A stretch of 64,000 bases of DNA from Desulfonatronum thiosulfatophilum. GTDB taxonomy: Bacteria; Desulfobacterota; Desulfovibrionia; Desulfovibrionales; Desulfonatronaceae. The DNA lies in the NCBI RefSeq assembly GCF_900104215.1, contig NZ_FMXO01000007.1, positions 124,001 to 188,000 of the forward strand, in the 5' to 3' direction. The notes under the pieces were generated by a model that did no database searches, was not told the DNA's origin, and was given only the letters and a program-made list of their open reading frames with translations. This document shows, in pieces, positions 45,723-54,655 of this stretch. Each line of letters starts with the position of its first letter. Position 1 is the first letter of the stretch. A program made the translations under genes and the position numbers.

Positions 45723-47174
45723 ATGAAGCGTCCGCGTATCTCTCTCGGGTGGAAGATTTTGGGGTTGATTACCCTGGTGAGCTGCATTGTTTTTTTTGGG
45801 TTGTTCGCCGCCAATTTTTACTGGAAACAGGCGATCACCATCCATCAGATCGACCGTCTGGGGATGCGGATATCCGAACTGCTGAGCATGGCCATTGATG
45901 GCCCCATGCTTCGCGGCGACAATGACGGCACGCATGAACAATTCCGAGTCGCCTCGGAAATGTACGATGATATTCGGGTCTACCTGACCGACTTCCGGGG
46001 AAACATCACGTATTCCACCGAGCCGGGAACATTGCGGCAAGACCTGCTCGACATTTACGACCATCATGAAGTTCGCGGAATGTTGGATCAAAGCCTGCTC
46101 CAGGGCAGAGATTCGGGAATGCTGCTTGAACTCCAGGGCGACCCCTATTATCTGCGCGTTCGGAGCATTGCCAACGGTCCGGAATGCTATCATTGCCATG
46201 GATCAAGCCAGCCGATACTCGGAGCGCTATTCGAGTTTCAGAACATGAACCGGGATTTCGTCCAGTTGCGGACCATGCAACTCTACGGAGGGCTCATTGC
46301 TCTTGGCGGTCTGGCTATACTGCTCGGCTGCGTTCTGCTTTTTCTGCGGGCGCATGTTGTCGACAGGATCGGAAAGCTCTCCCGGATCAGCCGGGAAATC
46401 CGTCAGGGAAATTATTCGGCTGATTTCAACATCCAGGGCGATGATGAAATCAGCGAACTCGGCACCAACCTTTCCACAATGGTCCGGCGCCTTCAGGCCG
46501 CGGAAAAGTACGCCGCCATCGGCGAATTCTCAACGTATATCGCCCATGAGATCCGCAATCCCCTGTTCGCCATCGGCGGCTTTGCCAATACCCTGGTTCG
46601 TGCGCCCAAGCTGGACGCCACCACCATGCAAAAGATCCAGATCATTCTGAGCGAATCCAAACGCCTGGATGATATTCTGCGCATCTTCATCAACTTTTCC
46701 CGCCCGCTGGAACTGACAATGAACCGCTTCGACGTCAACGACGCAGTGGTCCAAACTTTGAATTCTCTGAATGTTTCGGCTCAGTGGCCCTCCGTCCATG
46801 TCCACATGCAGTTGGATGAGAGAATCGACCGTATCATGTCCGATCCGGAAATGGTCAAGCAGTGTCTGAAAAACTTGATCAAAAATTCCATCTCCACCAT
46901 GCCTGCCGGCGGAGAGTTGCGCGTTTCCACACGAGAGGACAAGGACAACATCCTCCTGGAAGTCGCGGATTCCGGCCACGGTCTGCCGAGTGAAGTCCTG
47001 GAGCAGCCGTTCAATCCGTTCACCAGCCTGGAACTGGCCATGACCCGCAAGATCGTCGTCGACCTTGGCGGAGAACTGCAGCTGGAAAGCAATGAAGCAT
47101 CCGGCACCAGAGCAACCCTGAAACTTCCCAAAGTTATGACGCTGGCCAGGAAAACGGATCAGGGAGAAGGATGA
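45723..47174 (+). CDS. Membrane sensor histidine kinase with periplasmic CXXCH (heme c) motif
   Basis: 483 residues. TM1 (about 10-33), a periplasmic domain to about 185, TM2 (about 190-212), HAMP (about 213-265), HisKA with His275 in YIAHEIRNPLF, and an ATPase with NLIKNSI and DSGHGLP. The periplasmic part contains CYHCH at 155-159, the motif for covalent heme c, near TM2. A redox or gas/ligand sensor is therefore plausible. AAGGAG precedes the ATG at 45723. There is no response regulator beside it. Confidence 0.88.
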   Translation: MKRPRISLGWKILGLITLVSCIVFFGLFAANFYWKQAITIHQIDRLGMRISELLSMAIDGPMLRGDNDGTHEQFRVASEMYDDIRVYLTDFRGNITYSTEPGTLRQDLLDIYDHHEVRGMLDQSLLQGRDSGMLLELQGDPYYLRVRSIANGPECYHCHGSSQPILGALFEFQNMNRDFVQLRTMQLYGGLIALGGLAILLGCVLLFLRAHVVDRIGKLSRISREIRQGNYSADFNIQGDDEISELGTNLSTMVRRLQAAEKYAAIGEFSTYIAHEIRNPLFAIGGFANTLVRAPKLDATTMQKIQIILSESKRLDDILRIFINFSRPLELTMNRFDVNDAVVQTLNSLNVSAQWPSVHVHMQLDERIDRIMSDPEMVKQCLKNLIKNSISTMPAGGELRVSTREDKDNILLEVADSGHGLPSEVLEQPFNPFTSLELAMTRKIVVDLGGELQLESNEASGTRATLKLPKVMTLARKTDQGEG

Positions 47175-47191
47175 TTGGTGTTCGATCTTTT

Positions 47192-47222
47192 GAAATCGCA
47201 ATCGTAATCGCAATCGAAATCG
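47192..47222 (+). repeat. G(A/C/T)AATC hexamer array, five units
   Basis: Units GAAATC, GCAATC, GTAATC, GCAATC, GAAATC, 18 bp after the kinase stop. The last 16 nt are a perfect inverted match to 47335-47350. Confidence 0.9.
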
Positions 47223-47312
47223 ACACCGATTGAAACAAGCTTGATCAAGAACCATACTCTTCAACATACGCATTCCAGTACCATAAGCGAAAGCGTTGTG
47301 CGGTGAAGAAAT

Positions 47313-47368
47313 CGATTTTTTTCGATTTCGATTTCGATTTCGATTGCGATATCGATATCGATTTCGAT
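47313..47368 (-). repeat. Oppositely oriented hexamer array just upstream of rdgB
   Basis: About nine units in reverse orientation (CGATTT, CGATTG, CGATAT types). It ends only a few bases before the AAGGAGAG ribosome binding site of rdgB. Pairing with the array at 47192 would put this region into a long hairpin. Confidence 0.9.
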
Positions 47369-47386
47369 GAAGAATAAGGAGAGAAT

Positions 47387-48016
47387 GTGGAAATTGTTAT
47401 TGCCTCGCGGAATAGGGGCAAGGCGGCGGAAATCGCGGCTTTGCTCGGACAATTTGATGTTCAGGTGCTGACCATGGATTCCTTTCCCGAAATCGGGGAT
47501 ATACCCGAAACCGGAACGACTTTTGAGGAAAATGCCCTGATCAAGGCGCGAACCGTGGCGCGGTTGACGGGAATGATCGCCATGGCCGACGACTCCGGAT
47601 TGGAGGTGGAGGCTTTGGGGGGGGCGCCTGGGGTCTACTCGGCGCGGTTCAGTGGGCCGGACGCGACGGATGAGAGCAACAATGCCCTCTTGCTGGCCAA
47701 AATGGAAGGCGTTCCTCAGAAATCTCGTCAAGCACGTTTTGTGAGCGTGATTGCCGTTCATGCGCCGGTGCAAGGGGGAAAAGAGTTGCTGGCTCGGGGC
47801 AGCTGGTCTGGTCAGATCGCCTTGAGGCCGCTGGGTGAAAATGGATTTGGCTATGATCCGCTTTTTCTCGACGAGGAGTTGGGACTGACCTCCGCCCAGC
47901 TTCTGCCGGAGCAGAAGAACGCACGCAGCCACAGGGCCGCCGCCATGATGGAGCTGGCCCGTTTTTGGCCCGACTTTCTGCGGGAAATGAGGCTGCCTGA
48001 AGATCTTCCGCGATAA
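47387..48016 (+). CDS. rdgB: XTP/dITP diphosphatase (RdgB/HAM1)
   Basis: 209 residues. The N-terminus IVIASRNRGKAAEI, TTFEENALIKAR, ADDSGLEV, YSARFSG and the SHRAAA end are complete family motifs. It hydrolyses non-canonical purine triphosphates (ITP, XTP, dITP) to the monophosphate and PPi, keeping them out of DNA. The start is a GTG at 47387 with AAGGAGAG at the proper distance; no ATG fits. Confidence 0.94.
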   Translation: MEIVIASRNRGKAAEIAALLGQFDVQVLTMDSFPEIGDIPETGTTFEENALIKARTVARLTGMIAMADDSGLEVEALGGAPGVYSARFSGPDATDESNNALLLAKMEGVPQKSRQARFVSVIAVHAPVQGGKELLARGSWSGQIALRPLGENGFGYDPLFLDEELGLTSAQLLPEQKNARSHRAAAMMELARFWPDFLREMRLPEDLPR

Positions 48017-48288
48017 TCCAGCCGGCCAGGTCGCTCCGCAAGCATATTTCGGCCACTGCAGCCGTGCTGCTCAACATTGCAGTTGACGCAAACTCTTGAC
48101 TTGGCATGGGATCATAGCCAATCTGACCTCTTGTCACGCGTCGTGGGATGAAGATATCATTGAAGAATACAGTGGTTCCTTTGCCGCGGTCCCTTCATCT
48201 CTTCCTTGATCCTCTGGCCCGGAATTCGCAATGCAATCATTGGCCCTATCTGCGTCGAAAAAATAATTCCAATCAAGCCGAGGCGACT

Positions 48289-50112
48289 ATGCCGATACGT
48301 CACTACTTTCTGTTTCTTTTTCTGATAGGGTTTTTGTGCGTCGGGCCTTTGGCAAGCGAAAGCCGGGCCAGTGCCGAGCGGGACTATTCCAGCGGCTGGA
48401 ACGAATTCCAGCGGCTGCTCAAGGATCCCGTTCAGTCCAAGCAGCGTACCGCATGGATTGCCGCGCGCAACATGTTCAATAGTGCGTATCAGAAAGCTCC
48501 GGACGGCTCGGAAGCTCCCAAATCGCTTTTCTATCTGGGCCGTGTGCACGAGGAAATGGGGCAACGCTTCGGACAGGCCGCGGATTACACTCAGGCAGTG
48601 GATTACTATGGGCGGGTGGCTCTGCGATTCCCCAATCACACATGGGCGGACGATGCCCTGCTGCGCAAGGCCAAGATCCACCTTGAGCATTTGAATGACT
48701 CGGCCCAGGCCTATATTGATCTGTTGTCAATTGTGCACAATCATCCCAAGGGCGATATGGCTCCCCAGGCCCAGTCCATGCTTCGCGAGCTGGATGCCGC
48801 ATTCCTGGCCAAGGTCAATTCGTCATCCCCCGGCAATGCCATTGCGGCCTCCGCGCCCGCGATAGCCGCTCCGGCAACGTCTTCAGTCGTCTCTTCCCAG
48901 CCAGAACCCATAGTCACGGCGGCACTGATCGCTCCGCCTGTTGCGCCGCGCGCCGTGGAGCCGGGCTCCGGAACCGCCAAGTTGACCCAGGTCCGCTACT
49001 GGAGCAGCGACGAATACACGCGGGTGGTTCTGGATGTGGATGCCGAAATCGACTTCAGTCACAGGCTGCTCAATCCGGACCCGGCTCTGGGCACGCCTCA
49101 CCGGTTGATGATCGACCTGCAGGGAACGGTTCTGGGGCCGGAGACTCTGCCGCAACTCCAGGTTGCCGACGGCATCCTGCGCCAGGTTCGCACCGGCCAG
49201 AATCAGCCGCAAGTCAGCCGGGTCGTGCTGGATATTCAGCGTCTTGAAGATTTTCGGGTCTTCACATTGGAAAGCCCGTTCCGGATCGTTGTGGACGTCA
49301 GTGGAGCTACACAAAGCCTGGCCGGCTCTTCGGCATCGCGGCCTTCCGGGCAGACGGCTCAGCAGCGGAATCCGCAGATCGCCCCGGGACCGGGGGGCAT
49401 TGCCTCCAGCCTCGTGGAGCAGCTCGGCTTGAAGGTGAACACGATCATGATCGACCCCGGCCATGGCGGCAAGGATCCCGGCGCTGTGGCCCACGGCATC
49501 AAGGAAAAGGACGTCAACCTGCGCATGGCCCGGATCCTGGGGAAGATGCTCGAGGAAAAAGGCTTTCGCGTCATCTACACCCGAACCACGGACGTCTTCA
49601 TCCCCCTGGAGGAACGCACGGCCATGGCCAACGCCCAGAAGGCGGACCTCTTCATCTCCGTGCACGCCAATGCCCATCCCAATCCCAACATGCAGGGCTT
49701 TGAGATCTATTCCCTGAACCTGGCCAAGAACAAGGACGCCGTGCGGGTTGCGGCCCGGGAAAATGCCGTGTCCACGAAAAAAATCAGCGATCTGCAGTTC
49801 ATCCTGACGGACCTGATGCTCAACTCCAAGATCAGCGAATCCAAGGAACTGGCCACCAAGATTCATGGTCGGACGATCCAGGGCATGCGCCGCACCCATC
49901 CAAAGCTGGGGGACAACGGCGTCCGGGAGGCTCCGTTCTACGTGCTGATGGGCGCGAAGATGCCCGCGGTTCTCGTGGAAATGGGATACTTGACCAACCG
50001 GGAAGAGTCACGTCTGCTCAATACCGACGCTTACCTCCGAACCCTGGCCTCCAACTTGGTGCAAGGCGTCCTGGCATACCGTGACCATATCGAACGGCAC
50101 GCCAAATTGTAG
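48289..50112 (+). CDS. amiC: N-acetylmuramoyl-L-alanine amidase (AmiC-like, with TPR and AMIN domains)
   Basis: 607 residues. A signal peptide (about 1-27) leads to a TPR-like region (about 30-175), a Pro/Ala linker, an AMIN domain (about 230-350, TQVRYWSSDEYTRVVLDVD) and an Amidase_3 domain. Zinc ligands lie in DPGHGGKDPG (His392), the Glu of KEKDVNLRM and the His of SVHANAHP, with VEMGYLTN near the end. It cleaves the stem peptide from MurNAc during cell separation. The ATG at 48289 begins the signal peptide; upstream in-frame residues are not signal-like. Confidence 0.9.
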   Translation: MPIRHYFLFLFLIGFLCVGPLASESRASAERDYSSGWNEFQRLLKDPVQSKQRTAWIAARNMFNSAYQKAPDGSEAPKSLFYLGRVHEEMGQRFGQAADYTQAVDYYGRVALRFPNHTWADDALLRKAKIHLEHLNDSAQAYIDLLSIVHNHPKGDMAPQAQSMLRELDAAFLAKVNSSSPGNAIAASAPAIAAPATSSVVSSQPEPIVTAALIAPPVAPRAVEPGSGTAKLTQVRYWSSDEYTRVVLDVDAEIDFSHRLLNPDPALGTPHRLMIDLQGTVLGPETLPQLQVADGILRQVRTGQNQPQVSRVVLDIQRLEDFRVFTLESPFRIVVDVSGATQSLAGSSASRPSGQTAQQRNPQIAPGPGGIASSLVEQLGLKVNTIMIDPGHGGKDPGAVAHGIKEKDVNLRMARILGKMLEEKGFRVIYTRTTDVFIPLEERTAMANAQKADLFISVHANAHPNPNMQGFEIYSLNLAKNKDAVRVAARENAVSTKKISDLQFILTDLMLNSKISESKELATKIHGRTIQGMRRTHPKLGDNGVREAPFYVLMGAKMPAVLVEMGYLTNREESRLLNTDAYLRTLASNLVQGVLAYRDHIERHAKL

Positions 50113-50214
50113 GATAAACATCGGCGGGAATACTTATGAGGCCCAAATGCGTGCCGCCAGGGACTGAATCTGCAAATCAGCAAGGTTGACTTCCGGCAAC
50201 TTCACTCGCAACTC

Positions 50215-50278
50215 GAATCGAAATCGAAATCGAAATCGAAATCGAAATCGAAATCGAAATCGAAATCGAAATCGAATC
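50215..50278 (+). repeat. (GAAATC)n tandem array, nine perfect copies
   Basis: Nine uninterrupted GAAATC units at 50220-50273, bordered on each side by a shortened GAATC unit. It sits between the converging ends of the amidase and FAD-oxidoreductase genes, 17 bp from the latter's stop codon. No inverted partner is present here. Confidence 0.95.
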
Positions 50279-50295
50279 AAATCAGATTCCTTTCT

Positions 50296-51423
50296 CTACG
50301 TCTGAAACTTCCGGATAAACTTACGATCGATGTAGTCCTTGATCCAGAAGGCCGGGCGACCGCCGAAGGCGATCCTGTTCTTGTAGAGGATGCCCTGGCC
50401 TCCGCCGATGTTGAAGATCAGCAGGTAGTCCCCCCCGGGATCAAAGGGCTGGAGTTCGCGGCCTTCCAGCCGGGACCGCACATTGTGCAGCAGTACCGGG
50501 TTCTGGCGCACGGCGTAGACCCCGACCTTGTCCAGGGGTCGCGGCTGAAACGAGATGCAGTCCCCGCCGCCGAAAATGTCCGGATGGCTCACGCTCTGCA
50601 GGAATTGATTGACGAGCAGTCCGCCCTCCGGACCGGTTTCCAGTCCGGAGTTGCTGAACACCTTCGAGGGGCGGACTCCCAAGGCCAGGAAAACCACATC
50701 CTGGACATGGCGCTGCCCGTTTTGCAGATGGATCTCGCCTGATTCCACGGCATGCACATAGCTGCCTGCAACCACCTCGATCCCCTTTTTTTTCAGCGCC
50801 TCTTCGGCCATGCGGCGGACCTTGTCCGGCATGTTCTTGAGCAGCCTGCTGCCTGCGAAGATCTGGACCTTGCAACCTTTGCCGCCTTGTTCACGTCCGA
50901 CGTCCCACGCGTTTCCGGCCACCTCCAGCGCGGCCGGCCCCCCGCCGCACACACCGATCCGCACCGTTTTGGTTTTGGCCATTTCCTGGATCCGCCGACG
51001 TGCCGCCAGCAGACGCTCGATGGGCTTGACCGGAAAGACCACGTCGTTTGCAACGCCGTTGTCCGCGCCAGCGGCATCTCCGGATATGTCCCGGGGAACA
51101 TAACTGCCCAGATTGCAGCTCAAAACATCGTAGGGCACTTCCCGGCCTGAGCGCAGCACCACGACATGTCGCGCCGCGTCGATGGCCGTGACCAGGTCCT
51201 GGATGAATGTTCCCCCGCGGCTTTCGATCATGGTTTGCACCGGAAAGCTGATTTCCTCGGGGCGGTACGTTCCTCCGAGCATTCCCGGGCCCATCCCGGA
51301 GTAGTAATGCCGATCTCCGGGACCGATGGCCGTCACGGCGTGCCCCTTGGCCGTCAATTCGGGAATGGCGGCCATCAGGGCCATGTGGGCATGTCCTGCC
51401 CCGGCCAGGAGAAGCCTGCCCAT
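50296..51423 (-). CDS. FAD/NAD(P)-dependent oxidoreductase, NDH-2/SelD-N-terminal-like
   Basis: 375 residues with two dinucleotide folds: LLLAGAGHAHMALM at the start (FAD) and IGVCGGGPAALEVAG near 150 (NAD). The conserved FGGGDC precedes the C-terminal region. GHAHMALM and HYYSGMGPGMLGG are found in the type II NADH dehydrogenase-like proteins that are often fused to SelD. The substrate is unknown. The start overlaps the rhodanese-ferritin stop as TAATG, which indicates coupled translation. Confidence 0.83.
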   Translation of the reverse strand: MGRLLLAGAGHAHMALMAAIPELTAKGHAVTAIGPGDRHYYSGMGPGMLGGTYRPEEISFPVQTMIESRGGTFIQDLVTAIDAARHVVVLRSGREVPYDVLSCNLGSYVPRDISGDAAGADNGVANDVVFPVKPIERLLAARRRIQEMAKTKTVRIGVCGGGPAALEVAGNAWDVGREQGGKGCKVQIFAGSRLLKNMPDKVRRMAEEALKKKGIEVVAGSYVHAVESGEIHLQNGQRHVQDVVFLALGVRPSKVFSNSGLETGPEGGLLVNQFLQSVSHPDIFGGGDCISFQPRPLDKVGVYAVRQNPVLLHNVRSRLEGRELQPFDPGGDYLLIFNIGGGQGILYKNRIAFGGRPAFWIKDYIDRKFIRKFQT

Positions 51424-52253
51424 TAGACAACCTCCTGGAGCCTGTCCATCAGATTTCCCAGGTGCTGGAGATGCTTTTTCTCGTCCTCGGCCATCTGTTC
51501 GAGAAACTCCCGCACTTCCCCCTGGGCCTGCCGTGCGGCCCGGGAGTAAAGGTCCATGGCCTGGGCCTCGACTGCCATGGCAAAATCAACGATCTCCCGC
51601 GGGTTTTCCAGATCCACGCCCATCCGGTGCATGTGGTCCTCGGTGGAAATGCCGCCTTCCGGTACGGCCGCCGGCGTATCCTTGGCGGTTTTTTGGGTTG
51701 CCTTTTGCACGTCCTCGCCGGCCATGCGCTGCGCCACGGCCTGCTGGTGCTTCAACTCAACTGCAGCCAGCAAGGCGAAGACTTTGCCGGCCTGGGGATC
51801 GGCAACGGTCTCGGCCATGTTTTCATAGAATTCACGCAGGGCCGATTCCATGTCGTAGGCCACAGCCAGAGTCTGTTCCAGGGTCATGGATTCCGTGAAA
51901 AGGTGCAACCCCAGCTCGTATTCCCCGAAGCCGGTCCAGCCGTTCCAAGCCTTGAACCCGCCGCTGAGATTCAAAATTTTTTCGAACCCCTTGCCGGCCA
52001 GCATCTGCGCCGCGACCCGACTGCGACCGCCGATGGCGCAGTAGACCAGCGTCGGCTTGCTGCCATCGAGCTCACTCATCATGTCTCCCAGTTGTCCGAT
52101 GGGCATCAACCGCGCCCCCGCGATATGCCCCTGCTCGTATTCGCCGGGTTGCCGGACATCCACGATCTGCAGCTCCGGTTCCTCGGTCAAAACCTTTCGA
52201 GCCTGCTCCGCGTCAATGGATTTGACGGGTGTCAGAAATTGCATCCAACGCAT
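51423..52253 (-). CDS. Rhodanese-ferritin-like fusion protein
   Basis: 276 residues. The rhodanese domain (about 1-110) has the active-site loop CAIGGR with Cys72. A four-helix ferritin/rubrerythrin-like domain (about 120-276) carries Glu and ExxH motifs (AAVELKHQ, AMAVEAQAMDLY, EDEKKHL) expected for a di-iron centre. There is no rubredoxin part. AAGGAGGG sets the ATG at 52253; longer frames read into the upstream hexamer repeat. Together with the oxidoreductase it could move sulfane sulfur or reduce peroxide (inference). Confidence 0.87.
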   Translation of the reverse strand: MRWMQFLTPVKSIDAEQARKVLTEEPELQIVDVRQPGEYEQGHIAGARLMPIGQLGDMMSELDGSKPTLVYCAIGGRSRVAAQMLAGKGFEKILNLSGGFKAWNGWTGFGEYELGLHLFTESMTLEQTLAVAYDMESALREFYENMAETVADPQAGKVFALLAAVELKHQQAVAQRMAGEDVQKATQKTAKDTPAAVPEGGISTEDHMHRMGVDLENPREIVDFAMAVEAQAMDLYSRAARQAQGEVREFLEQMAEDEKKHLQHLGNLMDRLQEVV

Positions 52254-52294
52254 AGACTGTCCCTCCTTGATGCTCAGGATTCTCTCCCCACAAT

Positions 52295-52329
52295 GCAATC
52301 CCAATCGAAATCCTAATCGCAATCGCAAA
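52295..52329 (+). repeat. Degenerate G(A/C)AATC array upstream of the rhodanese-ferritin gene
   Basis: About six units, three exact (GAAATC, GCAATC) and others one base off (CCAATC, CTAATC). It lies in the presumed promoter region of the minus-strand operon. Confidence 0.75.
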
Positions 52330-52412
52330 AGCATAAACGTAATTGCTCTAAAATTGTGGCAAGCACGTACCGGATTCCTGCCTTGACGTGTATGACAAGT
52401 TGGAAAACAAAG

Positions 52413-52438
52413 TCATTCCGGTGAAAGCCGGAATCCAG
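52413..52438. repeat. REP-like palindrome
   Basis: ATTCCGG / CCGGAAT arms with a TGAAAG loop, inside TCATTCCGG...AATCCAG, followed by TTTTTT. Related copies occur at 54.66, 54.70 and 54.85 kb. Such CATTCCGG(C/T)GAAAGCC units are a common dispersed proteobacterial repeat type. Confidence 0.7.
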
Positions 52439-52538
52439 ATTTTTTCATGAGGTTCACTTGCACTGTCCGTCTGAACAGTAAAGCTTTTCGATCATGTCAA
52501 CGCTGCCCAAAAAGTTGAAGGCTCGGACATGCCCAACA

Positions 52539-54593
52539 TTACAACGCAAAGTCGAGCACAATCTCCGTCAGATTTCGTTCATCATCCGCATGGACCTGAA
52601 TCTGCGCGCCCATGGAGTCCACCGCCAATCGTGCGGAATAAGCGCCAAGTCCTTTGCCTTCGGTTTGGACCCAGGGGGGATTTTTTTCCATGAATCGTGA
52701 GCGGATATTCAGGGGCAGAACCCCGGAATTGACGATTCGCAGGCGGACATTTTCTTGTCCGCGTTCAAGATGAACGGCAACGGGGCGTCCCGGGGGACTG
52801 GCTTCCACGGCATTCTTGATCAAACTGAAAAGCACTGAACAACAGAGCAGCTCCTCGGCCTGGACGACAAAGGATTGTCCGTTGGACGCCGATTTGTCGT
52901 CGGGTTGGATGAGGATCTCCTTGTCTGTGTGATTTTTTAAGCGGGACAGAGTCCTGGCCACGGTGCGGGCGATTTGCAACAGATCCACCGGGTGGGGGTC
53001 AATTCGGAAGGCGCCGAGCTCCAGCTTCCAGAGATCGATGGTTGCCGCGACGGCCTGAAGCAATTCAAAGCCGGAATGCTCGATGTCGCGAATCTTTTCC
53101 AGGTGCTCCGGCGCAATGCCGTCTGTCGCAAGGATCTCTCTGGAATTTCGCAGGATTTCCCTCAGAGGCTGCTTCAAATCATGGCGAATGATTCTTTCCA
53201 CGCTTTCGCGCATGCTTAAGGTCTCCTCCAGGGTCTTGTTGCGTCGATCCAGATCGCACAGGGAGCGGCGTAGGGCGAGCTGGGTCTTTACCCTGGCCTG
53301 GACCACGGAAGGGTCAAAAGGCTTGCGTATGTAGTCAACAGCGCCCAGATGCAGCCCTTTCGCCTCATCTGCGTCCCTGTTCGTCATTGTCATGAGGAGG
53401 ATCGGGATGTCCCTGGTCCGGGGATCCTCCTTCAGTCTCGCGCACACTGCGTATCCGTCCATGCCCGGCATCTGGAGGTCCAGGAGAATGATGTCAGGTC
53501 GAGGCCGCTGACGGGCCAGTTCCAGGGCTTGGTCTCCGGATGTGGCGCTGAGCGTGACGCAGTCACCCTCAAACATGGCTTTGAGAGTGTCGATGTTGAT
53601 CTGTTCGTCGTCTACGAGCAGGATACGCTGACGTCCTGCGTCGATCTCCAGTTCCCTTGGCTCCATGACAGTCTCATCCAGCCCCCCGGAGACGGCGACC
53701 CTGTTTCGTCCGGAGCTTTTTGCCCTATACATGGCCTTGTCCGCGGCCAGCAAAAGATCCTGAGCCGTTGTGCCGTTTCGTTGTGGGTTCAGGCCGGCTA
53801 CGCCTAGGCTCAGGGTAATCATCGGTGCGAGCGGGTTGAAGGCATGGGGAATGCTCCGCTCCTGGATCGCCAGGCGGATTTTTTCCGCCACACCGGCGGC
53901 TCCGGACAGATCCGTTCCGGTGAGCACGCAGATGAATTCCTCACCGCCATAGCGGGCCACCAGATCCGTTTGCCGGGAAACAACCTCCTCCATGACCGAG
54001 GCTACGTGACGCAAGCACTGGTCGCCGGCGGCGTGGCCGTAGTTATCGTTATAGAGCTTGAAATAATCGATGTCGGCCATGATTAAGGCGATGGGCTCGC
54101 CATTGCGAAGACAGCGCTGCCATTCAAACTGCAAGAATTCCTCTAACCGACGACGGTTGGCGATCCCGGTCAGCCCGTCCTTGTTGGACAGGTTCCTGAG
54201 GATGTCACGTTTGCGCTTGAGTTCCAGGTGCACCTTGATTCTGGCTAAGACCACCGCTGGTCTGGGAGGTTTTGTGATGTAGTCCACGGCGCCCGCGGCC
54301 AAGCCGAGTTCTTCGAAATGTTCCAGGGAACTGGCCGTGATGAAGATCACTGGGATGTCGCGGGTGTCCGGGTTTTCCTGCATCCGACGACAAAATTCAA
54401 ATCCATCCAGGTCCTGCATCTGGATGTCCAGAAGGATGATGTCCGGCTTGTTCTCTGCAAAGGCAAGCGAGATGGCCTGTTGCCGGTTCAGGGCCATGCT
54501 GATGTCGTAATGATTCCTGAGAATGTCGGACAGAACCTGGATGCTCGCCTTTTCGTCGTCGATGATCAGAATGCGCGGTTTTTCTTCGGACAT
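52539..54593 (-). CDS. REC-GGDEF-REC-histidine kinase fusion protein
   Basis: 684 residues. The first receiver (about 5-125) has IIDDEK, ILLDIQM and TKPPR. The GGDEF domain (about 135-300) has YGGEEF preceded by an RQTD I-site. The second receiver (about 320-440) has VDDEQ, ILLDLQMPGMDG and RKPFD. A kinase-like end follows, with His471 in IIRHDLKQP and an ATPase with LIKNAVEAS and GKGLGAY; the ATP-lid motif is NSG rather than DxGxG. It combines c-di-GMP synthesis and possible phosphotransfer in one soluble chain. The ATG at 54593 begins the first receiver. Confidence 0.88.
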   Translation of the reverse strand: MSEEKPRILIIDDEKASIQVLSDILRNHYDISMALNRQQAISLAFAENKPDIILLDIQMQDLDGFEFCRRMQENPDTRDIPVIFITASSLEHFEELGLAAGAVDYITKPPRPAVVLARIKVHLELKRKRDILRNLSNKDGLTGIANRRRLEEFLQFEWQRCLRNGEPIALIMADIDYFKLYNDNYGHAAGDQCLRHVASVMEEVVSRQTDLVARYGGEEFICVLTGTDLSGAAGVAEKIRLAIQERSIPHAFNPLAPMITLSLGVAGLNPQRNGTTAQDLLLAADKAMYRAKSSGRNRVAVSGGLDETVMEPRELEIDAGRQRILLVDDEQINIDTLKAMFEGDCVTLSATSGDQALELARQRPRPDIILLDLQMPGMDGYAVCARLKEDPRTRDIPILLMTMTNRDADEAKGLHLGAVDYIRKPFDPSVVQARVKTQLALRRSLCDLDRRNKTLEETLSMRESVERIIRHDLKQPLREILRNSREILATDGIAPEHLEKIRDIEHSGFELLQAVAATIDLWKLELGAFRIDPHPVDLLQIARTVARTLSRLKNHTDKEILIQPDDKSASNGQSFVVQAEELLCCSVLFSLIKNAVEASPPGRPVAVHLERGQENVRLRIVNSGVLPLNIRSRFMEKNPPWVQTEGKGLGAYSARLAVDSMGAQIQVHADDERNLTEIVLDFAL

Positions 54594-54655
54594 GATCTGG
54601 CTTCTCCATTGTGTTCAATGCTCGATGTAACTATTCAGCAAAATCGGAAAAAGAT

